Shown here in pieces: positions 43,083-57,262 of a stretch of DNA of 64,000 bases (its first letter is position 1; each line of letters begins with the position of its first letter). The stretch comes from Syngnathus acus (taxonomy: Eukaryota > Chordata > Actinopteri > Syngnathiformes > Syngnathidae): contig NC_051091.1 in assembly GCF_901709675.1 (NCBI RefSeq), positions 12,374,967-12,438,966 on the forward strand. The letters run 5' to 3'. The notes beneath the pieces were generated by a model. The model saw only the letters and a list, made by a program, of their open reading frames with translations, was not told where the DNA came from and did no database searches. A program made the translations under genes and the position numbers.

Positions 43083-46000
43083 AAACAGAGCAAATGAGCT
43101 TTTAAGGAATGTACTGCTCCTCAAATCGTTCCATTCTTTGTAGTGAAAACCTTGTTTGATTCTTAAAATATCTCCTCATTTGAATCGGAACGTCTCCAGT
43201 TACTTCAGCCCGTCCGTGCTTTACCACTTTTAATAACACATTGGGCTTTCATTTTGTGTTGATTTTGTTGTATTTTTTTTCAAACGAGACTTACCGCATG
43301 GAAACTAGACGGTGAGTCAGGGTGCAAATCACATTTTACAGCAGCTAATTTGCTCCCATTTTTGTTTCAAAGGTTTCCTGGATCTCAACCTCACACATAG
43401 GGAGATTTATGACAGGGTGGAGATGAGACCTGCAGCTGGACCGTGTATGCGTATAACGAGACTACAAACACATAATAAGGCAAATTATTTGTTCTCAGAT
43501 GAATTCATGTAAATGTGTTAAATTTTTACCTACACTTTTAATGTTTTCTCTTAACCAAGTGAAAATGTGAAAGAGCCCACACAAGATGAGACTCGTATTC
43601 TCTCCAACACAGCACAACACTCAACGATGTTTCCGCCAATTGAGATTTGCGGCGCCAAAGCTGATGCACACGCTTGCCCATTTGTTCCTCAACATGTGTG
43701 GGATTTCTCACAATTTAAGATTTCATGTCAGATGTTAACAATTGGCACTTCACAAAGCCCAAGGCCACATGCTATTTCTACACTCCACAATGCCTCATTT
43801 GGCCTCATGCACCCCTACACAGCTTTCCACGTCTCTAACCACTTTCAAAAAGATTGTCACGATCAAGTGTCCTTCCCTTAAAACATAAAAAAAACATAGG
43901 AAAGAGACACAAATGGGCAATGGCCATGTGTGTGTGTTTGTGTGATTGTGTTGTTCAGGGTGTGAAAGAAAAAGCTGAAGGGCACATGGATCAGAGGTGG
44001 GAGCATTTGTGAATGCGGCAAAAACCGCTGAAAGAAGTGAAAACGGCCACTGTCACGAAACGTGTGTGTGTTGTGTGTGTATGTCTGTGTGTTTACAAGG
44101 ACGGAGGGTATTTCCCAGACCGCCGCTGCGACTGCCGCTACAGTGGGCAGTGCTCAACCTTGGGGCTTTGTTGTCTCATATAAAAGTGTTGGTGGAATCA
44201 CTGCTGGGAAGACGAGAGGCCACTGGAAACACCTATGGGCCATTTAGAGAAGGGATGGGCGACACAAACGATGGAGTGGGCCATAGTTTCTCGTCATTGC
44301 TACTGAGCTGGCCGCAAAGGACCACTCACGACATGAAAAAAAAAAAGCAATTTTAAAGGACAAAATGTATGACGTTCGAGTAAAGCTTTCTTTGTCACAC
44401 ACCAACTGCATCAAACATTTGCCCATTTCCTTGATTTGTGCAAATGCCTGCTTGAGAATGATTTATTTTTCCATTTTCAAAGATGAATCTTCCCTTGAGA
44501 TTTTGTCAATTGCTCCCAAATGTAGACCACTATTAGGATGGGTCGTATTAAATACCAGAAAGACAATTTTTATCTTTGTGAGCACCCATTTGTAACTGCG
44601 CAGAGCTCGAGTTATTTATTTGTATATTTTCAGAAGTTTTGCAAAACTTTACTCCACTCTGAAAATGAAAATGAATACTAAAACTACTGGAGACCTCAAT
44701 CTTTTGCTCAATGCTGAAAATAAACATTTACCATATGTTCATCCGTGATAAGCTAAAAAAAAAAAAAAAACATACCCCCCTCCTCACTGCCCAAAGGATA
44801 ATTTTCGGTCTCAACCCAAGCCTCCACCATCTCCAAGACTGATATTTACAAGGACATAATGTAATGGAGGGCCTCTTAAAGGAAATGTTGGTCACGCAAT
44901 AAATAACAGGTGGAAAATTATTTCCCAGCTTCCGGGCTTATTTTTCCATTATCGGCTTAACTTTGGCTATGAATTACAGCAGTGGAGATGGCACTGGCAG
45001 GCAGTTTGCAGCTTAACATTTCGCTGTGGGCTACATTACAGTGACTAGACGTAGTTTGCAGCCCAACTTAAAGTTCTCGTACTCTGCTTAAAAACAGAAT
45101 GAGTTCATATTTTCAGTGCACATGGGCACCTGCACACCACTTATGGGCACACCTGATAAAATACATGTATTTCTTCAAGAATGATAAAACTACCCCAATG
45201 TAGTAGATAAGCTATTTTCTTTGCATTGTATAAACACCGAAGGTTATTATACTGTACTTGAGAAGACATAGAACTGTCAATTAACTCATTTAATCATACA
45301 TCCCGTTTGTTCCACTTTCATAACCGTAGCCTCTTGATACTTCATAAGTGAATCATTCCAATGTGGCCGCAAAGCTCTCGTGATGTTCAACAGGGCTTCA
45401 GTACCACAGAGGGAAGGGTTGGGTGGTGGTGGTGGGGGGGAGTCGTATTTCCATACTGTGTGATAACTACCATCTGTCAATAGAGAGGAAAGCGAGATGA
45501 AAGGCGAGTATCAGCGGAGCCATTCATGCGGCGCTGCAATAACATCTGGAATTTTTACAGAACTCCTTCTGCTCCCACTGGCCAAGGGAGAGGGGAGAGA
45601 CAAATGGGGAATGGCAAAATTACAGACCGGGTGAGCCAACATATGTACATGGGGTTGGAAAACCAACAAGACTCGAGACTTTGCAGGGGGGAGTAAGTTG
45701 GATAATGGGTCGCTTCTTGCAGGGTGATAAATGACAGGTCCGAAGGATGTCACGGTAGGCTCAGGTGGGGTACGAGTGGGTGGGCTTCGCAGATGGCCGA
45801 GGTATGTCCCCCTTGTGGTCGTTCGTCTCCATTTAAATCGGCCAGCCTCCTAGCTCCACATCCTGGCATATTCCATTATGTTTAATGACGGATCATTAGT
45901 GACGCAGGACAAATGTCACATAATGGTGCATAATTTGAAAATATGGCGCAGTAACCTGGTCAGCTAATGAGCCTGCATGCTGCTAATGAAGTCACTCAAA

Positions 46001-48149
46001 CTCCTCTTATGAGACAGTTGGGGATTAAATAATAGATAAAAATGTCTCTACTGAATCCCTTGCATAATGCATTTTGCCAAATTTCTGTATCAGAATTCTT
46101 GTACAGTTGGCCTCAACCTTTCAAAAACAAAAGTTACAATTGGACTGTCACACTTGACAGACACTTGAGCTGTATGAGAAGTGTTGAAAAAACGCCTGAT
46201 TCTCGTTGTACGGGAGCCAGTTGGCATTACGTTGCATCAAGATTGAAAGTCTGGCTGGTTTATAGATAAATAGAGCCAATAGTTAGGTAAGATACATTTG
46301 AGTTTTGTTAAAAATGGATCACTCCAATATTTCTGTTGCAGAAGGGATTGGTCAGCCACAGAGGTACTTTGGAGTACAGATTCATTTCATCGCTTTATTT
46401 ATCGCATCACTCATGGTTCACTGACCTTTGGGAAAGATGATGTAACCACAATTGTCTGCTTTTGTCAAGTATTGAAGTCTTTCGTCTGGTCAAGAGGTTG
46501 ATGCGAGCGAGCGCAGTTGTTTCTATGCCACGCCTTCCGTTTGGTTTTCAGTCCAACGCCCATCCCTTTTTTTTGCCTCAATTCTGGAGATCTTTCAGCT
46601 GTTTTGATTCCACTTGTCTTCAAGCATCTTGCGACCATCTTTTGAGAAGAGCTCGTTCCCACTTGTCTTTATTTAGTCAAGGGGCTTCACCAAAACCACT
46701 TGCCCCACTTTCACATCTGGAAGTAGGCCAGAGTGATCACAGTTTGGAGTCAACAGTCAGCTCTCACTTAACCTCAAGGCCTCCAACGCCCGTGTCAGAA
46801 ACCGGAGATACGGCACTTTCACTGTCGTGTCACAACAAGCGCACGCCATTGTGTGGGATGATGTTGGGGAAAATGACACCCTCTCATTTATGACACGCCC
46901 AAGAGGATGTATACTGTTTCCAGTTGAAGAAGAGAAAAAGGTTAAATGAGGAAACTTAGGCAGGATCAAATGTCAGAAGACATTGTTGAGGCATAGAAAA
47001 GAATTCAAGACTCCGCCTGCTTGACTACATGGAAAATGTGATCGTCCCCCAAAGGTGCACTGACACGAACACATTTCTTTTATTTATTAGGGTGTCTTAC
47101 CTGCAATTCACCCCCCCCCCAAAAAAAAGAATATTCTATTGGAAATTATTTGGGCCGCATAACATATATTATTTTTCCAGGAATGATTCTGTCGTACTCT
47201 GTGTTTTATGCCTTATTCCGTTCACACACTTTGCTTTTTTATTTTGATGTTGACCTCTGAAACCGTAAACTTTCCCTTTTGTCTGTGTAGCGTGAGAGGA
47301 AACTCAGTCGAAAAGGATTACCTCATTCACTTTTTCCCTAAAGTCAGCAAGCTAGGCTCCACGTACCATCGAACCTAATCATGGTACGGGTAAGCCCCAA
47401 ATTTTTCCGGCTTCTGTTTCGCTAAAATGCCTCATAGAGCAATTTATAAATTTGGCACACTTGCAAAGTCATTGGTGCTCTCTTGACTCCATCAAATTTA
47501 TCTGCACTGCAATGTAACTTTACTGCTAATACAGGTAGTTCCGCAATGGTGCAGGACGACTAGGAGAGACAGATTTCACTTAATGGTCCCACGGCCAGTA
47601 ATAAATCTAAAAAAAAAATCACTTTCCTGCTGATTCCAGTCTTCCCTCTATGGGTTAGTAGCCACTATTCTGTACTATTGAATTGTCTGTATTTGTAATA
47701 GAGGGAGTCTAATGTGGTTGGTGGTGGGGTGGCTGGTTCTCTTCACAGAGTCCAATCCAAACAAAGGCAGCCCCCGGCTTCGTGACTGAGACTCCCTGAG
47801 GTGCAGACGAGCTGACGGACAGGTGGTATAAAGGCTTTATAACGTGCTGTTCAGTCCGTGGCGACAAGAAGGGGGCCGTCTCGGGGAAAAGGAAGGGCGG
47901 TGGATGAAGAAGCCTTTCTTTAGTCTTTATGGGCGTATTACGGGTTACTGATGGAGGGGTGTTGGGGGGCCATCGTGGCAAGGAGCAGCTGGTGCCGAAT
48001 TCTGTCACTTAACCCACCAACACACGAGAGGGGTGTAAGCCCAGGATCAACATCAACTGACGGTATTACCTTCTCCCTCAGTAGCTACTTTACTTCGGTA
48101 GGAAATGGCTTCATGATGCATCAATGCGTGAGTCAAGTGCTTAAGCACT

Positions 48150-48405
48150 CATAATATGGTGGCACAGGTTTCGGGTTAGAATCTCAACACTTGCCCTACC
48201 ATCTATGTGCGGGTATACTCCCACATTCCAGAAACAGACATGTGAGGTTCATTGAAGACTCGAAATAGTCCATAGGTGTGAACGTGAGTGTGAATTGTTG
48301 TTTTGCAATCAAGCCGGGATGTAACCTGCTTCTCACCCAGTTGGGATAGGCTTCAGCTCACCTGCAACCACAAGCATATAAAGTCTGTAAAATGGATGGA
48401 TGGAT
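48150..48405 (+). repeat. Degenerate full-length SINE copy
   Basis: A diverged plus-strand relative of the SINE at 40319-40683. A weakened B-box region (GGTTTCGGGTTAGAATC) is near 48164-48182, ACTCCCACATTCCAGAAAC near 48219-48238, GGTGTGAACGTGAGTGTGAA near 48275-48294, GGGATAGGCTTCAGCTC near 48343-48359, and a TGGATGGATGGAT tail at about 48393-48406. Order and spacing are preserved, so it is an old insertion. Confidence 0.75.
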
Positions 48406-49159
48406 TAATGAATGGGCTAGAGAGCTAGAGTTTGGAAATAATAATGCTTGGAACCTCCAGGTGCCGTGCCCGAAAATTTTGTTCTAGGATATTTTCAGAT
48501 TTTTCTGCAATTTCTTTCCCCCCCACATTTCTCCCAGTTCTCCGTAGAAAACATCCAAGAATATTTATCAGCAATCTACAATGTACAACATGTGGGTGTC
48601 AAATAAACACACAAAATAGTCATTATCAATTTTCAGGTTAATGAGCAAAACAGCCCAACACAGGATTTGCGTTTGAACGCAATCTGACGAAGGAAATAGA
48701 AAAAGAAACGAGACACGCCTCGCACGTTAAAACCCGTCCGCCGCCGCCGCTTCCCTGCAACGTTACACCTGCAGCTATTGTTCCAAGGTGATTCATTGAA
48801 AGCCTTTAATGGGTACTATTAAGAGGCGGTACACATTAAGTAGCTCAATTGTGACTGTCGTAGCGAGGTGCTGGCCTCTGAAATTGCGTAGCGAGTGTAG
48901 AGATGGGCTAATTAGCCTTTAAATGTGTCATTAAGTCATCTAAAACACAGCATCCCTCGGCTATTCATCTGCCACCTTCCACTACATCCTTAACCCTCAA
49001 ACAGGAAGGCCTTGGCTGTCCGCTCTCCCTCCCATTTGTCCAAATCAATGGAGGCTGTTCAGCCCAGACCCAGGAGGTCAGTGCATTTAAGTACCCAGCT
49101 CACACTACAGAGAAGAAAGCCGGGGGGGAAGGATGGGCAAACCCTCTGTTGCCTTGGCA

Positions 49160-49193
49160 ACTGTGCTGCTGCTTCTGCTGCTGCTGTTGTTGC
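49160..49193. repeat. (CTG)n tract
   Basis: GCTGCTGCTTCTGCTGCTG and GTTGTTG, an impure trinucleotide run. Confidence 0.8.
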
Positions 49194-52100
49194 GGGTACA
49201 CCCATAGGCCCCTGATCCACCTTATTGGTGTCTGAGGTGATTTATGCCCAAAAGAAAAGATTATAGTCTTTTTTAAGTATGGTGAATGAACATTTAAAGG
49301 GGACAATTAATTGAAAACTGGATTGTATACAAAAAGTTGGGTGTACCTGGCCATCCATCAACCGTTTCCAGTTATCATGGTAACAAAAAGGCAGACTCGC
49401 CTTTAAGGCAGGGTATACAGTCAATTACTGGCATCAGACACTGGCAATTCCTTAAACCAGGATCATTTCAGGAAGACAAAAAATATAGTGCGTAAAGTCC
49501 TTTATAATTCTTGTTCCCATTCTGGGAAAAAAAGGGTGTCATAAACATGTTATTGAGATACTTGGAAACTGTGTATAAAAACAGGCAAAATACATTTCTT
49601 TAAACACCAGTCAAAACTCATCTTCTCCCTTGGCATGACTTGACCAATTCCAGTATGACACATCCGACATTTCCACAAACAGGCTTATTGTAAAAATATA
49701 GTGCAAGCTTCTAAAAGCTAGCTACTCTGTACTTTATTCAGAAAGACTGCTGCATAAATCACTAAAAGAACCTCTCTTAGGCTTACGGTGAACCTGCAAT
49801 TTGCTCCAAGGAACTATTCAGTTTGTTTACGGACGTAAATATGCATCGAAGTTAAAACAGCAGTCGCTGGCGAAATGTAAGCGCTTGCAGAAGCTTGCAA
49901 TGTGATGATGAGGCTGCGGAAGATTAGTTTTGGGTTTCTGGAGGCAGAGGGATTATGGCAGGAAGGCTACGGGAGGGTGTGTAAGGGGGGAGGTGGTCAC
50001 GTCAGTACGACTCAAGACTCAAATCCCCATCCATTGGCAGGCTTTGGATGGAAATGTCACGTGCAAAAATTCTCGACACATGCTTGAACGTGGCCAGAAT
50101 ACCGAAATAGATGTGGGCTTTTGGGAATGTGTGAGGGTTCAAGACTCTCACATGGAGAGTAATAAAGTACGTTCGATCAGGTCTGGTATAGACAGAAAGA
50201 AAAGACAATAGGAAGGTTTAGAAGAGAAACTGCAAGTTAGACATTTCTGCTAAGATAGACGCATTTCATTAACCCTCCTGTTATGTCCCATTTCTCCGGA
50301 ACAAAAATAATCTTCCTGGATAAATTCGATCTAAGACGTCAGAAATTATTTACGGTAAACATCATTTACAATGCATTATTCCAAACTACTAAATGTTTCC
50401 TGCAAATATGAAAAAAAAAGGAAATTTTGCATTGTACATCTTTGGTTTATGACATAATTGTAGTCCTCCTGTTGTGGCGATGTGACCAAAACTTGTATGT
50501 CCCATGAGTTTGAACTAATCATACGCTAAAGTGACACCAATTAAATCAAGTACAATAAGATTCACACCAAAAAAACTAAATTAAACTTGCATCTCTGTTC
50601 CTGTAAAATGGGCCGATTTAACCTGACATTAAAAATGCATTTAAGACATTTATTAAAATTTTAAGCTCCAGATGGGACCTAACACGACAACAACAGCACT
50701 AAACCTAAATTCAGGTTACATTGCTACCATAGGAACAGAACTATACCAAAAAAAACCTTCATTTATTCGTGTTTTTTGTACTTGTGTAACTTTAAACGGT
50801 TCAATTTAACAGATCAAAGTCCTATTTGCAGCTGCAGATGGGACTTTCCTAAAATGACGTCAATAAAACATAACGTGTATCAGAGATGTTGTGTCTCATC
50901 TAATTTGCATGATACAAAGAATCTGCTTCCCAAATGCTTTCCTAATGACGTCAACATTAAGATGTTAGTTGCAGTGAACTCAAATAAGGCAATCGCCAAT
51001 GGAGATGCTGGCCGCCTTATGCTTCATCGGGCACTGCAAAGTATCCCGCAGCACCTGGAGGTTCCAATGAGGTCAAATACCTTCTTATCAGCACACTAAC
51101 AGGTTCTGCTTGGACAGGCTCAATTAACCGGCGCTTAGTAGTAGCCCAAGAGCGGGGGCCACACTATCTGCACAAGAACCCGTATCAGCAGAGGCGCACA
51201 GGCGACAGACGAGCCGAAATCACAAAAGCTGAATTGTGCCTGTTACTTGGACGGATCGGAAATGGGACGTTTCTTTTAAGTAAGAATGCTAGGAATTTGG
51301 CTGTGTCTCTGTGGGTGAATGACTAGTCAGAATAGTCAAACAATTTGGCGTTGTAATTGATTAGTAGATTAATTGCTTTTTTACAATGAATTCGGGAACT
51401 GATCATTGGTTCAACGACGTCGGCACTGTAAACAAAACCAAGAATTAACCGCTTTGTTATTAACTCGGGTTTTAGCACCATATATCTATCTAAAGAACAC
51501 AAAACATGAATTGGTGAGTTTTTGTTTTGGTTATCAATACTTCCCTTCAAGAAAGTACATACCAGGAACACTTGAAAATGTTCATTAAATTTGGGATTTT
51601 CCGTTCTTGGCGGATGTCTGTGCTCTGAGTGAGACTCAAGTTTCCTTTTCAATATGCTTTGTTGCACTTTACAAAAGTGACTTATTTGCTAAGGCAACAT
51701 GACATAATTCTTGGATTGCACATTTCCTGGGTAACACAACAGTGACCTATGCTGACGGATAACAACGTTAGTTAAAGGCATGAGTGGAATCATAGCCAGT
51801 CACTCACTGGTAGGAAGTCAGCCTGCCTGCTGGCATCGCATACGCACAGATGGAATTAAATCTGCTTTTTGCCAAGCTTTTTTCTGGCATGTTTTCCCTC
51901 TCGCTGCCCTTTATTAGAAGCGAGGTACGATACTGTGAATGAGCCGTTGCTAATCACTCGACTACGGAGTGATCCCATTAATCTCACAACTGGGAGAATC
52001 GCACTCCCATGTAAGCTCGTCCTGAAAATTTCATGAAGGCGTTTGCTTGTGGAACATAATGTGTTGTGGAGAGCCCGTCATAAATATATGACAGACTCTT

Positions 52101-55100
52101 GCCCCATAAAGACTGAGCTGTGTTGTGTCTGCTCAGTGCACACACATCTGCTGCTCCCGCAGCTCCCGAGACAAAAGAGTGTACGAGGAGCCCCGCAATT
52201 ACCAGCAATCTGTCGAAAATAGGTCATCGATGTCTGCGTTGCACTCCAAACGTACCGCGTCCCCAAAATCGATAGCAAGGCACTATATTTAGTAAGAAGG
52301 TCGCAAGGCAGATATATCCAGGCTGACATCGGCGCACGGGCTATGCTGGAGGTTAAGAAGGCTTATTTTAGGAGCACGCGCCTTGTAAAATGTCTTCTCC
52401 GCAGAGGGTTGCTCCAGAGGCAGATGTCCCTTGTCATCTAAATGTCACATTATGCTTCGAGTCAAAGTCATAGTGTTCTGTAAAGCAGGGTACAGTAAGC
52501 ATAATTGCTGTTCACTATTTTCAAATTCACTTTTTAGCTGAAAATCTGACCTATTTGAGGTTTTTGTGCCATGAGATTCTGCCAAAGTCTAAAAAGGAAA
52601 GTAGTCCAGTTTCAAAAAGTGTACTTTGAAGTCTCAACCGAGACAAGCTTTACATATCGAGGAGGAGCTAAGGTGGCCTTGGTTATTAGTGGACATGATG
52701 GAGAGTATTCATGAGTTGTATGTCTTCACTTGCGGTGCGATATTTTTAAAATTCGTAAGATGCAACCGCCCATTCGTGGATGCAGCCGGATCCGTCCATC
52801 ACTAACCTAAAATAAGGCAAAATCCAAATTACAGTAAAAAATGGTAAGTTAAATACATATAGCACATACGTACAACTTAAAACTATCAACTGAAAACTGA
52901 AAACAGTAAAGTACGGCAGTGTCTGAGTATGCCCTGTTCTACTTCACTGCACCTCTGAATATGTTTGGACCATCGTAGAGGGCCGACTTTTTTTTTTTTT
53001 TCCATGTACATGGTTGGTGCCCACAGATTGCGTTGAACACAAATGAAGTAGCGTCGCCTTTTATGTTAAAAGCTCAACCTTGTCTGTACTCTCCTGTCGT
53101 GTCATTACAGATGTGTGCAAACATTCTTCACATGCTTTAATGAGTACCTCCTGTCTTCTGTGAGCTGTTTTTTCCCCTCTACAACTTTTACAATGCAAAC
53201 CTCCACGGAGTCAAATTATGTCTGGAGAGCTACTGAGCGCTTCGCTGTTCGGTCGGGGGGGAGGTGACGGGTGATCTTTAAGGACTCTTCTCTGTTTTTG
53301 CACATTCCATTTCCCTCCGAGCTGGCAGGGTTTTTTTCTTTGTTAACTCAAGCCATCATCACTTGAGCGGGGGGCAAAAAAATCCAAGACAAGAGGAAGG
53401 AGGCATCAAAACAATCTCATTAATAACCGCGACTAATGTATTCCAGGCAGCTCTCGCAGTTGCAGAGAAGATATGTTCTTTTTGAGGAGGGGTTCTGGTG
53501 TGTGTCGAGGCACGGCTGAATGTACACAGACCGAAACGATGAAACTCTCAGTAGAGACGATTCAGCCTTGCGCTAATCAAGAACACTGGTCTCGGCAGGA
53601 AGTGAGTATTTCCCGGGCTTCAGTGGGGGAAATTTGCCCTGAAGAGTTTTGTGAATGATGTTTTGTCAAACCTGGTTGGTTCCTGACCTGAAGCACATCT
53701 CCTGATTTTTTTTTTTTCCACAGTTCCCAGATGTCATAACATGTCTGTAAATTCCCGTAGTTAAAATGCCTCATTGATCAAGCATTAAGCTCCACTTTTT
53801 TATTGCTTGTCTTTCTGAAATCACTTCTTTTAAAGGGGATCAGGCGAGTGAGCGAGCGTTTTGCTTTGATAAAATACTAGCAAGGATGTCAAAATGGGCA
53901 GATGTAATTTCTGGCTGTGTAATTTCACTTCATGGGAGGGAAAACAGTCCAGACTTCATATTAACGCGATTAAAAAGTCAATTTGCGTAATGTCCGCTTT
54001 CATACACTATGGCAAAATCCCTGTATTGCCCTACTTTAAAAGCTTTGAGATGTACAGGAAGTGGTTCAACTTCTTCAGCTTCACCAGAAGATTCGAAAGG
54101 GCTTTACAGAATAAACTGTGGGAAAATGGCTGCAATGACAGCGAAGAGACCTCAACATAGAGGGGGAGCACCCCCCCAAAATTCTACTACAATGTCCTGG
54201 TAGGAATAAGAGGACTGAATAGATAAGGATTAGCCTAGCAATTGATGCTACGCCTTTCATCTATCAACGTATCCTCTGGATGAACCCGCTTCTTTACACG
54301 GGATATAAGAATGGAGAGCAGTGTGGATGCGCAACTTCTCCCTGATAGCTTGCAAATTCCACTGAAGAACGATGTGGCCTCATTAGAGGCAGTAATTTAT
54401 TTGCTTTGCAGTGGGCCAAAGGGAAGAGAAAAAGTTTTAACAGCCAGAAAATTCGGTAAGTAGTGCATTTATAAAGCCAAGCTGTCCCCCGTAGCGATGG
54501 AAAACCATCGCACCGCCCCCCTCAACACCAATCACCAGCGCCGCCACCATCTGCCCCTGAAAACACACTTCCACAATTAAATCAGGTCACTGGAGCCAAG
54601 CTTGTTGTCCTGTTCAGCATCAAGTGCGCTCATCTTGCTCAACCACTGAGGAAAATGAGTGCAGCTGACACAAAGCAGCAGTGTGTGAGAATATTTGCGA
54701 TTGCAAAACAATAAGACAATTGATGACTGTGTTGAACAGATGTCTTCAAAACAAGCTTGAATCTGAAGAGGCAGAAAAAGTCATTTTAGAGGGAATTCGG
54801 TCAAGTTTGATGCTGCCCACAAAAGGATTCATGATTGAAAATACAGAACAAATTTAACATTTATGATTGCTGACCTGGCTGTTTTTTGAGACGATTGTTG
54901 AGGAAAAAGAACATGTACTTTATTATTTATTTTATATGTCTGACAATTGGGCCTTTGATGACTTTGATCGAATGTGTTGGTGATTTAATATAGTAGCCAT
55001 AAAGTACAGTTGAGGTCCTGCAACAGCATCTGACATCTGGAATGTGAAAAATATATTGACCAAAGTACAGAAAACAAGGAATATATCAGATTAGAAACGT

Positions 55101-55829
55101 GTGAAGGGAAATGTGATGAGCTGGCTTGAAGTTTCTATGGCGTACAATTCGGAACGGCCCCGAGTTGGCGGCTGGAGAGTCTGTCTCCAGCCCATCTGGA
55201 CCTCAGCACTGAGAAGACTATGAAAACTCTGTCAAGAGACACCCCGACAAAAAATAAACTCAAAGTGAACAAAGAGTCAAAATGTATTGGTGGTGTGGCT
55301 TTTATGACGAATAGAAGTGTTGCGGTAAGGTCCAGAAAGACAGCCAGATTGGACCAAGACAATCTGGTGCGTAGAGAATCTCACAATGCATAGATACATA
55401 TCGAAGGATAAACGAAACCATTGAAATACAAACCCGATGGTCACATTGTGTACTGCAGTTCAGTTTGGGTAGCGGTAAAGGGCATTTTAAAACTGCCAAG
55501 TCCGGGAATATGGAAAAAACACCTCATAGTTCTGTTGAAAAGTTTAACTAGTTTTTAAATCTTGAAATCAGTCACCAGCCCATAATATATGCCTGGATAA
55601 GCAGTCACATGCTTTTGTGTTGAATGTACATCCTCTTGCTAAAGCCCAAGTAGGACGAAAAGGCTCAAGGTTTAGGAACTCCAAGTTGTAATTTAGTTTT
55701 GGTTAGATGAGATCACTTTTGGGTTGGCCAAATTGCTGAGACATCAGGAATCCATCCGATCAAGGGTCATCAACTGTTACCGCCATGACGCCGCACAACT
55801 AATAAATTGTCACTGATTATTAAATAGTC

Positions 55830-55860
55830 AGGAAGGAAGGGAGGGAGGGAGGGGGGGAGA
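55830..55860. repeat. GGAA/GGGA repeat
   Basis: A short impure purine run, GGAAGGAAGGGAGGGAGGGA grading into GGGGGGGAGA. Confidence 0.85.
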
Positions 55861-56242
55861 TTCGCAATTGGCGCCTTGTACACTCTGTTTTACTCAAGAG
55901 GCTTTCCGTCTTAACCGTTGCTCCCTATCTTTGATCCAAACACATGCTTTATCAATCAGCGTCTCCGAGTCGACAGGGAGGCATGAATTCTTCGACCAGA
56001 CCGGAGTCCCGGACCTCTGAGAGAGTAAACGGGGATGTTTGGACTAAATCCCGGCTGTGTTGCAGATGCGCATATGGAATAGAATAGTTGTCATGATGAC
56101 CCGTCCAGGCTTCGCCAAGCTGAACCATCACTTCTCTGACTTGTCACTTTGTTATTCTCCCTTTCGCAAACACCAACCAGACTGTCCGATGTTATCAGGC
56201 ATCCTGATTCTTGGGTCCAGAAGGGCGTCCAGGATAGGATCC

Positions 56243-56266
56243 GGGGGGGGGGGGGGGGGGGGGGGG
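56243..56266. repeat. Poly-G tract of 24 bases
   Basis: An uninterrupted G run followed after TT by GGGGG. Long G homopolymers are rare and hard to sequence, so its exact length may be uncertain. Confidence 0.9.
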
Positions 56267-57144
56267 TTGGGGGCTTACGTGAAGCCTCTTCAGCAAACAA
56301 GATGAGTGATGACGTGTAAAAGGATGTGCTCTTGCAACCCGAGATGTAAAAGATGGTGCGGGGATAACGTGCGACTAGGAGGGTGAGTCTCGCTCTGCTT
56401 TATGGAGCAGAACACGACATTTGTGTGCAGCAACATGTGGAAGATGTTAAGGGGGGCTTAACGGGCCGTGATCTTTTGGACCGGGGAGGGCGGGGGCGAT
56501 TCTCGGGGACGACAGGCCACGTTATCACATCAACGTGTGATGGATGGGCCGTGAAACAGAGCATGATGAAGTATACGTGCACGGGTATAAAACGTTACGC
56601 TGCACGTACTGTAGCTGCATATGGCGGCGCACATGTGCACCGCAAAGGGATTTTCTGCACTCACTTTAAGTTAAAGGATTGGCCTTTTCGTCTTCCCTTA
56701 TTCTCGCGTGCTGTCAAGCTCACTATGGATGTGTGCGGGATGCAGAACAGACAGTGAAAGACTGACGGAGAGGAAAAAAAAAGAAAAAAAAAAACACCTG
56801 GCCATGCTGAAATTTCATCAGAGATGAGTGAAAGAAAGCAAGGGAATAATTCCAGGAGCCTCTGTGGACACAAGGACATAGCTAACCGCTTTGCCAGCTC
56901 TCACTCAAGCGTCCAACGACGCCGTTTTTAGCTCGGTCGTGTCACCAAAAAGATGCCGAGCCAAAGTTTATTACCCGCTCCGGCATTTTAGAGAAAAACC
57001 CTGGCACCGATGAACATCCGCTTAGACGCTTCTTTGTATTCTTCACATGCAACTGAACAAACCCAAACAGCAGCTGAAGTGTAGATAATGTCACCATAAC
57101 ACAATGCTGTGCGAAGTTGGGTTTTTCTACTCCATTTTGTATCG

Positions 57145-57262
57145 TGCGGGTCCTCATTAGGGTCACGGGTGAGCTGGAGGATATCCCAGCTGGCTTTTGG
57201 CAAGACAAGTGGGGTTGGACTGCTCGCCAATCAATCACAGGGAACACCTATGGGCAATTTTG
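57145..57262 (-). repeat. SINE 3' fragment
   Basis: GTCCTCATTAGGGTCACGGG, then GAGCTGGAGGATATCCCAGC and CGCCAATCAATCACAGGGAA match in order the 3' half of the SINE family (minus orientation). The head is lost. Confidence 0.7.
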
